Below are positions 1-8,107 of a stretch of DNA of 64,000 nucleotides, piece by piece. Each line of letters opens with the position of its first letter. Within the stretch, counting starts at the first letter, position 1. Both the position numbers and the translations under genes were made by a program. Under the pieces are notes generated by a model. It saw nothing but the letters and a program-made list of their open reading frames with translations. It was not told the origin of the DNA and ran no database searches. Where the stretch lies: assembly GCF_900111995.1 (NCBI RefSeq), contig NZ_FOKF01000001.1:1-64000 (forward strand). The letters are read 5' to 3'. Source of the DNA: Collimonas sp. OK607 (lineage in GTDB: Bacteria; Pseudomonadota; Gammaproteobacteria; Burkholderiales; Burkholderiaceae_D).

Positions 1-201
1 CTTTAAGAGCATTGCAGGATGATACGAAGGCCTGCCAGTTTCCGATGGAACGACGCCACCAAATCCGAGCTTGGCCAGGTCCAGTTCGTCGACGAACACA
101 TCGACGACGCGCACTGGATTCTGTTCGGTGATGTAGTCATCCAAATGCTCGGGGAGCAGCGTTCCTTGCGTGCGATGTTCTCCTTGGATAAAGCGCTTCA
201 T
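1..201 (-). CDS. IS1182-type transposase, N-terminal part (runs off window)
   Basis: Reading the minus strand from the ATG at 201 gives 67 residues that begin MKRFIQGEHR and contain a VVDVFVDELDL stretch and GRPSYHPAMLLK. This is the characteristic N-terminal end of IS1182/IS5-like DDE transposases, which cut and paste their own element. The frame stays open to base 1, so the gene is partial here and its catalytic residues lie outside the window. The terminal inverted repeat of the element should lie between 202 and about 330, but with one end only I cannot place it. Family assignment is from the remembered N-terminal motif; whether the element is intact cannot be judged. Confidence 0.75.
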   Translation of the reverse strand, partial: MKRFIQGEHRTQGTLLPEHLDDYITEQNPVRVVDVFVDELDLAKLGFGGVVPSETGRPSYHPAMLLK

Positions 202-346
202 CTAGCTACCCCGCCGTTTGATGACATAGCCAAATAACGTCTTGGGATTAATTACGTTTACACGGATGGCCGAAAAACGGTGAAAATATGATTCCCAAGG
301 ACGGCCGCGTTTTTACACACTCTGGGCCAGAAGCGGACGCTGTAAG

Positions 347-1387
347 ATGACAAGAAATCAGCTCGGGCATTCTTTTAAAGAAGCAGCTATGAACAAAATT
401 GATAAAGAAGATTCTTCAGGTGAGTGCGTTCTTCCTCCAATGCACCCCATTCCTCCCGAACTACTCGGACGATACAGCGTCGAGCGTGATCCCTTCTCGG
501 AACAAGACATAGCTGACTATGTCCATTCGCAGGCGCGGGACGAGACGGTGCAGCACGTCGAACGCATCAAACGAGAAATCGTCATTGGCGAACCGTACGA
601 CATTTGGGATGTAACGACAGACCAAGATCGCTGGTGGGTTATCACCCACCCGACTAACCTCTACTCGCAGAAGCACTTCCCGAGTCTCGACTACACCCTA
701 TCGTTTCATATCGGGCTGATGATGCGGGTTCGCAGCCGCTCGAGCTCACTCGATGGCAATGATCCAACCCCGTTTGATGAGGTGATCCGCAGGCAAGAGC
801 AGGCGCAGGGTAGGTTCGAGAGCGCAGTGGAGGCTGAAGACTATCAATCCGTCGGCATGTTGCTCCGAGAAGCCCTAGTTTCAGTCGTTGCTGCCTTACG
901 TAGACGCACGGAAATCCCCCCAGAAGTTGAGCAACCCCAAGCAGCCAATTTCATCGTTTGGACTGATGTACTAATGAATCAATTGTGTGGAGGTGGTAGC
1001 AACAAGGAGTTACGCCAGCATCTCAAAAACACAGCCAAAGAGGCATGGCAGCTCGCAAACTGGCTCACGCACTCTCGCAGCGCAGACAAGACAGCCGCAG
1101 CGATTGCCATCGGTTCGTGTGAGACCGTGATTGGGCATTTCATAATGCTCTTGGAGCGCCAGCGTGTCGGCGGAACAGAAACCTGTCCCGCCTGCAAGTC
1201 TCGCGATATTCGCTCGCACTTCGACGTCGACATCGGACTGGACGGCGATTACTTCTTGAGTTGCGGCGCTTGCGATTGGCACAGTCATCCAGATTACTCG
1301 ACTAATGACGACGCACCACACGAGGCGCCCGATGAGGTCGCTGAGACCGTGCCGTCCGTCACCTCGTCTTGCAGAGAGCACAGATGA
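347..1387 (+). CDS. Unknown protein with helical region and C-terminal zinc ribbon
   Basis: A 346-residue protein I do not recognise. The middle (about residues 150-275) is predominantly helical by eye and includes WLTHSRSADKTAAA. The C-terminal part carries two CxxC pairs (C280/C283 and C306/C309) separated by an acidic segment, typical of a zinc ribbon, followed by an acidic tail. No signal peptide or membrane segment is visible, so it is probably cytoplasmic. An internal ATG at 389 has a better purine-rich ribosome site (AAAGAAG) than the ATG at 347 and may be the true start. It sits alone next to a transposase gene, so recent acquisition is possible. A defence or regulatory role would be guesswork. 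Confidence 0.6.
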   Translation: MTRNQLGHSFKEAAMNKIDKEDSSGECVLPPMHPIPPELLGRYSVERDPFSEQDIADYVHSQARDETVQHVERIKREIVIGEPYDIWDVTTDQDRWWVITHPTNLYSQKHFPSLDYTLSFHIGLMMRVRSRSSSLDGNDPTPFDEVIRRQEQAQGRFESAVEAEDYQSVGMLLREALVSVVAALRRRTEIPPEVEQPQAANFIVWTDVLMNQLCGGGSNKELRQHLKNTAKEAWQLANWLTHSRSADKTAAAIAIGSCETVIGHFIMLLERQRVGGTETCPACKSRDIRSHFDVDIGLDGDYFLSCGACDWHSHPDYSTNDDAPHEAPDEVAETVPSVTSSCREHR

Positions 1388-1441
1388 CCGTATTGCTCGA
1401 CTTTCCCTGATCCATGACCGCTCCTCCAAATACAGCGAAAA

Positions 1442-1457
1442 CGCGATATTTATCGCG
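1442..1457. repeat. Small inverted repeat, function unknown
   Basis: CGCGATA and TATCGCG form a perfect 7-bp inverted repeat around a TT centre. It lies between the zinc-ribbon gene and the VOC gene. There is no T-run on either side to make it a convincing terminator. It could be a protein-binding site or chance. Confidence 0.25.
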
Positions 1458-1581
1458 AATTATAAGACCACGCTTTGCATGAAGAGGGAAGTATGACCGC
1501 GCTGTGCTTCTGCAATTAGAGACACGGGCGCCTTTGACGTTGCTGCGTGGTGCCCATCGCTTCTGTTGATCAGCTGAGAGT

Positions 1582-2013
1582 TCAAACGGGCTTGTCGCTG
1601 CAGTGGTTGGTGTAGAAACTGACACCATTGCCATCAGGATCTTGTATTGAGAAATAATGATGGCCATATAGGTCGTCATCTGGGATAACGGAAGGCGAAT
1701 ATCCTTTGTCGATCAGGCCGATCCTGTAGAGTTCCAGATCTGCTTTTGTGCGCCCAGCGATCATCAGGTCTATTTTTTCGCCGCCAAAATCTGGTCGTTG
1801 TCCGACATGACTATTCTGCAAAGTGCGACTCTGGCTATCGTCCTTTTGAAATAGCAGTAAATGTGTACCACCGCGCAGCTCAACGATCGCCAGTCCGGGA
1901 AATTTGTCGAATGCGCGCAGACCTAAACCAACATAAAACTGATAACTTTCCTCGATATTTTGCACTTTCATAACAAAGTGACCGAGTGCAGCGGCAGGCA
2001 AAAAATCTTCCAT
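1582..2013 (-). CDS. VOC superfamily protein (glyoxalase/bleomycin-resistance fold)
   Basis: A 143-residue protein with the usual length of a VOC-fold metalloenzyme or binding protein. Features seen are the opening LGHFVMKVQNIEESYQFY, where the first metal-ligand His of the fold is expected, a central LRGGTHLLLF strand, and the terminal HHYFSIQDPDGNGVSFY, the DPDGN signature with a His before it. The ATG at 2013 is preferred over the one at 2028 because AAAGGA lies six bases in front of it. The gene is divergent from a TetR regulator with two palindromes between them, so it is probably that regulator's target. The substrate is unknown; a glutathione-dependent or dioxygenase-type activity cannot be told from the sequence. 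Confidence 0.8.
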   Translation of the reverse strand: MEDFLPAAALGHFVMKVQNIEESYQFYVGLGLRAFDKFPGLAIVELRGGTHLLLFQKDDSQSRTLQNSHVGQRPDFGGEKIDLMIAGRTKADLELYRIGLIDKGYSPSVIPDDDLYGHHYFSIQDPDGNGVSFYTNHCSDKPV

Positions 2014-2089
2014 TTCAAATCCTTTCATAAAGTCCGTGAGAGGGCCAACAGAAAATCAAACTTGTTACGTAAGCAACGTCGTGCTAATC

Positions 2090-2128
2090 TGACTGGCCAG
2101 TCGAATATATTATCCGACTGGCTAGTCG
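2090..2128. promoter_or_regulatory. Tandem palindromic operator for the divergent TetR regulator
   Basis: Two closely related palindromes lie between the VOC gene and tetR: TGACTGGCCAGTCG at 2090-2103 (perfect GACTGGCCAGTC core) and CGACTGGCTAGTCG at 2115-2128. Their centres are 25 bp apart and the gap is AT-rich, as expected for a promoter covered by two repressor dimers. Palindrome and spacing are seen directly; binding by the adjacent TetR protein is inference from the divergent arrangement. Confidence 0.7.
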
Positions 2129-2146
2129 AAAAAGCAAGGAGTTGTT

Positions 2147-2698
2147 GTGACACGAAAGAAAGTAATCGACAGAGACAGGGTCTTGGATGCTGCCGAGGCT
2201 GTCATCCTCGAATCTGGCGGCCGAAATTTCACGCTCGATGCCGTCGCAGAGCGTGCGGGAATTAGCAAGGGCGGTCTCGTCTATACCTTTGCGACTAAGG
2301 ATGTATTGATACTCGCTGCATTAGAACGAGAGCTCGACCGTTTTCAGGAGGCAGTGCGTCGGCGACTCGGCAGCGGACCAGCTGGGCCGATTCAATTGGC
2401 GCTCGCTCATATCGAGGAAGCACTGGCCGAGGACGACGCGTCGACGAAAATGGCGGCTTTCCTCGTAACGGCACTCGTGCATGCCCCCGACATGCTAGGG
2501 CCGGTGCGACACTTTTATCGCGCACTGCTCGATCCGTTTCGATCAGAACATGGTGAGGTTGCTGAAGTCCGTCACGCACTGCTGGCTGTTGAAGGTATTT
2601 TTCTGCTCAGCGGGCTCGGTTTTGCAGAGGTTTCCCCAGGCGAGATCAAAGCTGTTCTGCTCCATGCACGGAATAGTGTCCTTGCAGCGTTGGATTAG
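2147..2698 (+). CDS. TetR family transcriptional regulator
   Basis: A 183-residue regulator. Residues about 9-55 form the TetR helix-turn-helix with the recognition segment AERAGISKGGLVYTFATKD; the rest is an all-helical ligand-binding and dimerisation domain of normal length. The start is GTG at 2147 with AAGGAG at 2136-2141 in front. The gene is divergent from the VOC gene and probably represses both itself and that gene through the two palindromes at 2090-2128. The inducer is unknown. Confidence 0.88.
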   Translation: MTRKKVIDRDRVLDAAEAVILESGGRNFTLDAVAERAGISKGGLVYTFATKDVLILAALERELDRFQEAVRRRLGSGPAGPIQLALAHIEEALAEDDASTKMAAFLVTALVHAPDMLGPVRHFYRALLDPFRSEHGEVAEVRHALLAVEGIFLLSGLGFAEVSPGEIKAVLLHARNSVLAALD

Positions 2699-3195
2699 CC
2701 GACATTGAGCGCGCAGCCTGGAAAGACCGTCATCGGCAAGAAGCAGTCTGTAGCGGCCAGTCCAAAGCACGCAATACTAGATCATCGGCCTATCCGCCCT
2801 TTTTTTAATGCAACTACAGCATTTATAAAGTACATCAATAGGCGTAGTTGCGGACGCGGCAAGGGCAGCGGTCAGAACGTGTATCAGACTCAATCGACTA
2901 CCTCCAGACATTTGTTGAGGCCAGCAATAGGCGAATTGCTGCAATGGAAGCTAAAGCATCGGAAAAGCAGAAGCCTGTGCAATAAGGGCGACGGAGCGCA
3001 GATACGCGCATCGCGACAATCGTCTCCTGCGCTGTGTGTCGGTTTCTTATTTTCGATGTTCCAAACCGAACGGAATGCATCGCCATGTCTTGATGGTTTT
3101 CTCGGTCATCTGTCTCCAGATGATCCGCTGTAAGCGCCGTAAGGCCAGCTAGAGGCTGTTATCTGACCAAGAGCGATCCGCTGACCATGTACCGG
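2699..3195. other. 497-bp gap with no convincing gene
   Basis: The longest open frames have unlikely composition and no ribosome site. A short frame at 2848-2985 reads like the end of a coiled-coil protein (listed separately). I see no RNA gene or terminator. The region may be a decayed gene between the TetR unit and the catabolic island. Confidence 0.4.
2848..2985 (+). pseudogene. Possible remnant of a coiled-coil protein C-terminus
   Basis: Downstream of an in-frame stop at 2845-2847 a frame reads on to TAA at 2983-2985. Its translation contains VSDSIDYLQTFVEASNRR and then a short charged helix rich in Glu, Ala and Lys, a composition much more protein-like than the overlapping frames. No start codon with a ribosome site is visible (only TTG at 2848). 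It may be the tail of a lost gene or chance. Family unknown. Confidence 0.25.
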
Positions 3196-3993
3196 CTAAA
3201 GAAAACGGAACAGATCAGACGGCGTATCTACCAGAACTACGCGGCGCTCTTCAGGATCGGGCAGCCAGCTGTCAAGCAACGTTCGGACTTGATCGTAATT
3301 GGTGCTCTTTTCGAATTGAGTGTGCGGCCAGTCGCTGCCCCACATCAGACGCTCCGCCCCGAAAGCATTACGAAGTAGCGGAATCGCAGCCAGTGCAGTC
3401 TGCTCACCGGCGCCATTAGCTCCATTGCGATAGGCGGCTGACAGTTTTACCCATACGCGCCGGCTGGCGGCGGTATCGAGCAAGTAGCGAAAGCCAAGAT
3501 CGTTTACGCCCAATGTCGGGTCAGGCCGGCCGAAGTGGTCGACCACTACGTTCACGCCGGAACGCAATAGTGGTGGCAGAATTAGCGGAAGGTCACGTGC
3601 CTCGCGATGCAGCTCCACTTGCCAACCCAGCCGAGCAACGTGTTTGAGAAAATCCGACCAAACGCAGCTTGAAAAATCCGGCAACGGCGCGCCGACCAAA
3701 TTTAGCCGCACGCCAACTACACCGGCCACATTAAGAGCGTCTAATTCAACGGAGGAGATAGTCGGATCGACTACGGCGATACCGCGCAGACGAGCAGGAA
3801 CCTGACGCAGGGCAGCCAGCATGAAGCTATTGTCCGTACCTAGAAAACTAGGTTGCACCAGGATCCCGCGGGCGATGCCGTGCTGGTCAAGCGTAGCGAG
3901 ATAAGTTTCCAAAGGTGCGTCGTGGTTGGGTGCATACCGTCGCACATTCGCGAGTGTCAGTCCTCGTTTAAAAATATGGGCATGAGTGTCCAC
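3196..3993 (-). CDS. Amidohydrolase of the 2-pyrone-4,6-dicarboxylate hydrolase-like family
   Basis: A 265-residue TIM-barrel hydrolase. The N-terminus DTHAHIF carries the paired histidines of the amidohydrolase superfamily, VDHFGRPD the later histidine, and LMWGSDWPHTQ the catalytic aspartate, in the spacing of the PDC lactonase (LigI) family. The start is GTG at 3993. Relatives open lactone rings of pyrone or muconolactone type. This one is shorter and more distant from LigI than the gene at 10235, so its substrate is open. It follows an MFS carrier and a GntR regulator on the same strand, 160 bp behind the carrier, suggesting one uptake-plus-hydrolysis unit. Confidence 0.75.
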   Translation of the reverse strand: MDTHAHIFKRGLTLANVRRYAPNHDAPLETYLATLDQHGIARGILVQPSFLGTDNSFMLAALRQVPARLRGIAVVDPTISSVELDALNVAGVVGVRLNLVGAPLPDFSSCVWSDFLKHVARLGWQVELHREARDLPLILPPLLRSGVNVVVDHFGRPDPTLGVNDLGFRYLLDTAASRRVWVKLSAAYRNGANGAGEQTALAAIPLLRNAFGAERLMWGSDWPHTQFEKSTNYDQVRTLLDSWLPDPEERRVVLVDTPSDLFRFL

Positions 3994-4036
3994 AGTAGCT
4001 CACTTCCCTTCCTTATCTTGCTTTGCAATAGAAGCC

Positions 4037-4049
4037 TAGTCTGGTATTG
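4037..4049 (+). promoter_or_regulatory. Shared 13-bp motif upstream of the amidohydrolase gene
   Basis: TAGTCTGGTATTG lies 44 bp upstream of the amidohydrolase start and recurs exactly at 10121-10133, in the divergent lysR/ligI promoter. An 8-base core (TGGTATTG) also occurs at 6531-6538 upstream of the DctA-type carrier. A common regulator site is the simplest reading but is inference. Confidence 0.45.
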
Positions 4050-4155
4050 AATTCGCGTTGGTCCATATTGGATTTCTCGTTCCGTTTTTCTCTTGTCATC
4101 GGTAACCTGCCATGCACACGGCTCGCTTTTCGATGACAGCAGGATTCATGACAAA

Positions 4156-5445
4156 TCAGGCGCGCGCCTTGGTTTCCGTTCTGGCTAGATTTTCGGTGAC
4201 AGGCGCGTCTTCGTTCAGATTTTTACCGCGTGTCTCCGGCAACGCCAACACAGCCAGCACTACAAGCGAATAAGCAAGCGCCGCGTCGATACCAATGGCT
4301 GTCCCGAGCGACATCTTGCTGCTCATGTGACCAACCAGTATTGGAAATCCAGCCGAGACGATACGGCCGAAGTTGTAGCAGAAACCCACGCCGGTGCCAC
4401 GCACACCGCTCGGATATAGTTCGTTGAACAAAGCGCCCAGGCTTGCTGGGATGCCAGCAGCGAAGAAGCCCAACGGAAAGCCGAGGAATAGCATCGCAGT
4501 ATTACCGAGCGGTAGAAATACGTAGGCGAGCACAGTTATCACGCAGCACCCCGAAAACAGGATCAGGTTGAGCCGACGGCCAATGCGGTCAAGTAGATAG
4601 GCGCTGACCATGCACCCGCACCAGAAAGCAACAATAATCACTGCCAGATAACCACTGGTGCCGAGTACAGACAGGTGACGCTCGGTCTTGAGGAAGGTCG
4701 GCAGCCAGGTCATCAAGGCATAGTAGCCGCCGTGTGCTCCCACGCCGATCAAAGCGCCGATCAGCGTCATACGTAGCATGTCAGGCTTGAAGATGGCAAA
4801 CAGCTCGCTATAGCTGGCTTTGTCCGTCTTGTTTTTCTTTTGTGCCATAACGAAAGTCGCCGGTTCGGGAATGTTGCGCCGGATGTAGATGATCAGGAAG
4901 GCCGGCAGGATGCCAATGCCGAACATCACCCGCCAAGCCATATCTGGCGACAGCAGCAGGAACAGGGTCGAATATAGCAATACCGATCCGGCCCAGCCTA
5001 CGGCCCAGGCGCTTTGCACCATGCCCATCGCCTTGCCACGGTGCTCCGGGCGTATTATCTCGGCCATCAACACCGCGCCGGCGGCCCATTCACCGCCGAA
5101 ACCGAAGCCTTGCAGTGCTTTCAGCACCAGCAATTGATTGAAGCTTTGGGCAAACGCTGACAGCAGAGTAAACAACGAGAACCAGACGATGGTCAGTTGC
5201 AGTGCACGTACCCGGCCGATGCGGTCGGACGCCGCGCCCATAACCCAGCCGCCTAACGCTGATGCCACCAAGGTTACACCGCTGATCAAGCCGGCCTCTG
5301 CTTTGTTGAGACTGAAGGCGGCGATCAACGCTGGAATAGCGAGGCTGAACATTTGCACGTCAAGCGCATCAAGCGCCCAGCCGCTAAAACAACCCCAGAA
5401 TGTCTTGCGTTCAGTGGGAGTGATTTCCCGGTACCAATTAAACAT
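4156..5445 (-). CDS. MFS transporter, organic/aromatic acid:H+ symporter type
   Basis: A 429-residue inner-membrane carrier with about twelve hydrophobic segments. The first membrane segment contains GWALDALDVQMFS with the acidic pair typical of acid:proton symporters, and the loop between helices 2 and 3 has the MFS motif GAASDRIGRVRALQ. A second copy-like loop, LLDRIGRRLN, lies in the C-terminal half. It resembles the aromatic-acid, lactate and sialate symporter branches; the exact substrate cannot be read. It lies between the gntR gene (87 bp upstream) and the amidohydrolase gene, so it probably imports the substrate of that enzyme. Confidence 0.82.
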   Translation of the reverse strand: MFNWYREITPTERKTFWGCFSGWALDALDVQMFSLAIPALIAAFSLNKAEAGLISGVTLVASALGGWVMGAASDRIGRVRALQLTIVWFSLFTLLSAFAQSFNQLLVLKALQGFGFGGEWAAGAVLMAEIIRPEHRGKAMGMVQSAWAVGWAGSVLLYSTLFLLLSPDMAWRVMFGIGILPAFLIIYIRRNIPEPATFVMAQKKNKTDKASYSELFAIFKPDMLRMTLIGALIGVGAHGGYYALMTWLPTFLKTERHLSVLGTSGYLAVIIVAFWCGCMVSAYLLDRIGRRLNLILFSGCCVITVLAYVFLPLGNTAMLFLGFPLGFFAAGIPASLGALFNELYPSGVRGTGVGFCYNFGRIVSAGFPILVGHMSSKMSLGTAIGIDAALAYSLVVLAVLALPETRGKNLNEDAPVTENLARTETKARA

Positions 5446-5531
5446 TGCCTATCTCCTATAGATGTCGGTAGGCGGGAGTTACGTTGACACCCACCTTGTT
5501 AATGATTCAATGCGTTTAGCGTTGATCGCCC

Positions 5532-6266
5532 TCAGCGGATTTCTACGTGATAGCGGAAGTGATCGGCCGGCCCGCGCGAACGGCGCCACTCGAGCGGTTG
5601 GCGGTCATAGCCCAGCGCCAACCGTTCCACCACGATTACAGGTGCGCCGGGTTGCAGTTGCAGCAGACGGGCATACAAGTCGTTTACCGCCTCGGCGACG
5701 AGGGTTTCTTCGGCTAAAGCGATTATCTGGCCGCAGCGCTCTTCGTACAGCGGATACAGTAAATCGCCGAATTCCGATGTATCGATTTCCAGCAAGGCGG
5801 AGAATTTTTCCTTTGGCAACCAGATCGACTCCGCGAGCAACGGCTTCTGATCAAGTAAACGCAGTCGCGAGAAATGAATGACTTCCGCGCCTGGCGCCAG
5901 CCGCAGTGCCGCCGCAACTGCGGTGGGAGCCTCCATGACTTCGCGGCGCAGGATGCGTCCCTCTGGAATGCGCCGTTCGCCAGCTTCGTTCTGAAAGCGG
6001 AAAAAGCGGAATAGCGAAGAATCGAAACGGGCGCGCCGCACGAATGTGCCCTTACCTTGAAAGCGCTCCAGCATCCCTTCGGCCACCAGCATGTCGATGG
6101 CTTTGCGTACGGTGCCAATCGACGCCTCGAACTGCTTTACCAGCTCGCTCTCAGTAGGAATTGCTTCGCCGGGTCGCCAGTGCTGATCCGCGATTCGTGC
6201 CGCAAGTTCATCGTGCAGGCGTTGGTACAAGGGAAGACGTTGATCATGGGAGATTGCGTAATTCAT
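5532..6266 (-). CDS. GntR/HutC family transcriptional regulator
   Basis: A 244-residue regulator. Residues about 10-75 are the winged helix with PGEAIPTESELVKQFEAS and the wing FQGKGTFVRRA; residues about 95-240 are a UTRA effector-binding domain ending in RSRGPADHFRYHVEIR. Proteins of this class repress catabolic genes until a pathway metabolite binds the UTRA domain. It heads a likely gntR - MFS - amidohydrolase unit on the minus strand and has a 12-bp palindrome just upstream of its start, consistent with autoregulation. Confidence 0.88.
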   Translation of the reverse strand: MNYAISHDQRLPLYQRLHDELAARIADQHWRPGEAIPTESELVKQFEASIGTVRKAIDMLVAEGMLERFQGKGTFVRRARFDSSLFRFFRFQNEAGERRIPEGRILRREVMEAPTAVAAALRLAPGAEVIHFSRLRLLDQKPLLAESIWLPKEKFSALLEIDTSEFGDLLYPLYEERCGQIIALAEETLVAEAVNDLYARLLQLQPGAPVIVVERLALGYDRQPLEWRRSRGPADHFRYHVEIR

Positions 6267-6278
6267 TCAATCCTCTAG

Positions 6279-6290
6279 TCATATATATGA
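6279..6290. promoter_or_regulatory. Candidate GntR operator
   Basis: TCATATATATGA is a perfect 12-bp palindrome 13 bp upstream of the gntR start, in an AT-rich promoter region. Short AT-rich palindromes at this place are usual autoregulatory sites for HutC-type repressors. Binding is inferred. Confidence 0.5.
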
Positions 6291-6344
6291 ATTTATAATT
6301 GACTTTTTACGCTACCAAATTGCCGATGTCAAGGTGATTTACAG

Positions 6345-6515
6345 ATGGCGGTAATGGGTGTTCCTGTGATTGAAGGTCCTCGCTACTGTCCTAACCTCCA
6401 GGACGCGCCATCATCTCGCACTGTCGCAGTCATCGCCGGCCAACTCGCTGCACAACTATCGGTTTCCATGGCAAGGGCATGCCCGACGTCTCCTCGTTAT
6501 TCAGTATGTGCATAA
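6345..6515 (+). CDS. Possible small protein or gene fragment
   Basis: A 56-residue frame starting MAVMGVPVIEGPRYC with AAGGTGA about eight bases before the ATG. It has no recognisable domain, transmembrane segment or signal peptide. It lies between gntR and the DctA-type carrier and could be a real small gene, the start of a decayed gene, or chance. The stretch from here to 6709 otherwise holds only the dctA upstream region. Confidence 0.25.
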   Translation: MAVMGVPVIEGPRYCPNLQDAPSSRTVAVIAGQLAAQLSVSMARACPTSPRYSVCA

Positions 6516-6709
6516 CAGCTAGTGAGATATTGGTATTGTATGTTTCCGGGGCTATGCCAGAATGAAATCCGGTGACTTGCATTTTGATCAGTTACCGCCG
6601 GAGCCAGCAGCGATCCGCACCCGCGCATGCAGCCCGTCACGCTTCATCCGTAGAGCGCCCCTGTAGCAGCCTGTCTGCCGCAGCCCGAAGAAATCAGGAG
6701 ACAATAGCA

Positions 6710-8011
6710 ATGGCAATAACCACGTCAAGTACCGATGTTCCGGTGCTGCCCGCCCCACGCCGCTGGTACAAGCAGCTTTGGATACAGGTGCTGATCGCCA
6801 TGGCGCTCGGTATCGCAATCGGTCATTTCTACCCGAGCGCCGGTACCAGCCTGCAACCGCTGGGCGACGGTTTCATCAAGCTGATCCGCATGCTGATTGC
6901 CCCCATCATTTTCTGTACCGTGATTCTCGGCATCGCCAAGATGGACGATATGGCACGTGTCGGCCGGGTGGCCATCAAGGGATTGATCTATTTCGAAGTG
7001 ATGACCACGCTGGCCCTGATCGTGGCGCTGGTGGTAGTCAACCTGTGGCAGCCGGGTGCCGGTATGAACATCAACGCCTCCCAGCTGGACACCAGCAGTA
7101 TCAAGGGCTATGTCGGGCAGACGCATGAGCATGGCATGATTCCGTTTCTGATGAATATCATCCCCTCGACCTTGGTCGGCTCGCTGGCGGAGGGCCAGAT
7201 TTTGCAGGTGTTGCTGGTTTCGGTGATCCTGGGCAGCGCGCTGATCAAGCTGGGCGACTACGGCAAGCCAATGATCGCGGTGCTGGAAGTGGCCTCGAAG
7301 ATGCTGTTCGGCGCGGTGGGCATCGTGATGTGGGCGGCGCCGTTGGGAGCATTCGGCGCGATCGCCTTCACCGTCGGCAAATACGGCGCAGGCGCGCTGC
7401 TGTCGCTGGGTAATTTGCTAGCCTGTTTCTATGTCACCTGCCTGATTTTCATCTTTGGAGTGCTGGGGCCGGTGTCGCGCTTGTGCGGTTTCAGCCTTTT
7501 CAAGCTGATGCGTTATCTGCGCGAGGAAATCCTGGTCTGCCTGGCGACCACGTCATCCGAAGTCGTGCTGCCGCGTACCCTGATCAAGCTGGAAAACCTG
7601 GGATGTAAGCCCAGCGTCGTGGGGTTGATCATCCCGACTGGCTACTCGTTCAATCTTGACGGTACCTGCCTGTATCTCGCCACCGTCACCGTGTTTTTGG
7701 CGCAGGCCACCAATACGCCGCTGGACCTGTACCAGCAATTGGTGCTGCTGGCCGTGTTGTTGCTGACTTCCAAGGGAGCAGCCGGTGTCGCCGGCGCCGC
7801 TTTCGTGGTGCTGGCTGCGACGCTATCGACGGTGGGCGGCATCCCGGTTGCCAGCGTGGCGCTGATCCTCGGCGTGCACCGCCTTCTGTCTGAAGGACTG
7901 ACGCCGACCAACCTGATCGGCAACGCAGTGGCGACCATCGCCATTTCGAAATGGGAAGGTGCGCTCGATACGGAAAAAATGCATCGCGTGCTGAATCGAG
8001 AATCCGCCTAA
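6710..8011 (+). CDS. dctA: DctA-type dicarboxylate/cation symporter (DAACS family)
   Basis: A 433-residue inner-membrane symporter. The start at 6710 is chosen because CAGGAGAC precedes it and the sequence upstream is not membrane-like. It shows the DctA opening IGHFYPSAGTSLQPLGDGFIK, the LIAPIIFCTVILGIAKMDD loop, the serine-rich TTSSEVVLPRTL re-entrant hairpin, the GYSFNLDGTCLYL motif of helix 7, and the LLTSKGAAGVAGAAF hairpin. Known members import succinate, fumarate and malate with protons. Here it is followed by a porin and sits in a PDC/4-oxalomesaconate gene set, so the physiological cargo may instead be an aromatic-derived di- or tricarboxylate; that is inference. Confidence 0.88.
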   Translation: MAITTSSTDVPVLPAPRRWYKQLWIQVLIAMALGIAIGHFYPSAGTSLQPLGDGFIKLIRMLIAPIIFCTVILGIAKMDDMARVGRVAIKGLIYFEVMTTLALIVALVVVNLWQPGAGMNINASQLDTSSIKGYVGQTHEHGMIPFLMNIIPSTLVGSLAEGQILQVLLVSVILGSALIKLGDYGKPMIAVLEVASKMLFGAVGIVMWAAPLGAFGAIAFTVGKYGAGALLSLGNLLACFYVTCLIFIFGVLGPVSRLCGFSLFKLMRYLREEILVCLATTSSEVVLPRTLIKLENLGCKPSVVGLIIPTGYSFNLDGTCLYLATVTVFLAQATNTPLDLYQQLVLLAVLLLTSKGAAGVAGAAFVVLAATLSTVGGIPVASVALILGVHRLLSEGLTPTNLIGNAVATIAISKWEGALDTEKMHRVLNRESA

Positions 8012-8107
8012 CCCTTAGTCTGACATTCCCCAGTATGACCAACCAGGCTGGACCGGCCAGGATAGCGCTCGGCCAGAAAATTTAATAAAAATTAAAGGAG
8101 ACTGAAT

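Noticed and set aside
2705-3133. 142-codon plus-strand frame downstream of tetR
   Set aside because: No ribosome site, random-looking composition; a better protein-like fragment lies in a different frame.
5462-5881. 139-codon frame starting between the MFS and gntR genes
   Set aside because: It mostly overlaps the gntR C-terminus on the opposite strand and has no recognisable motif.
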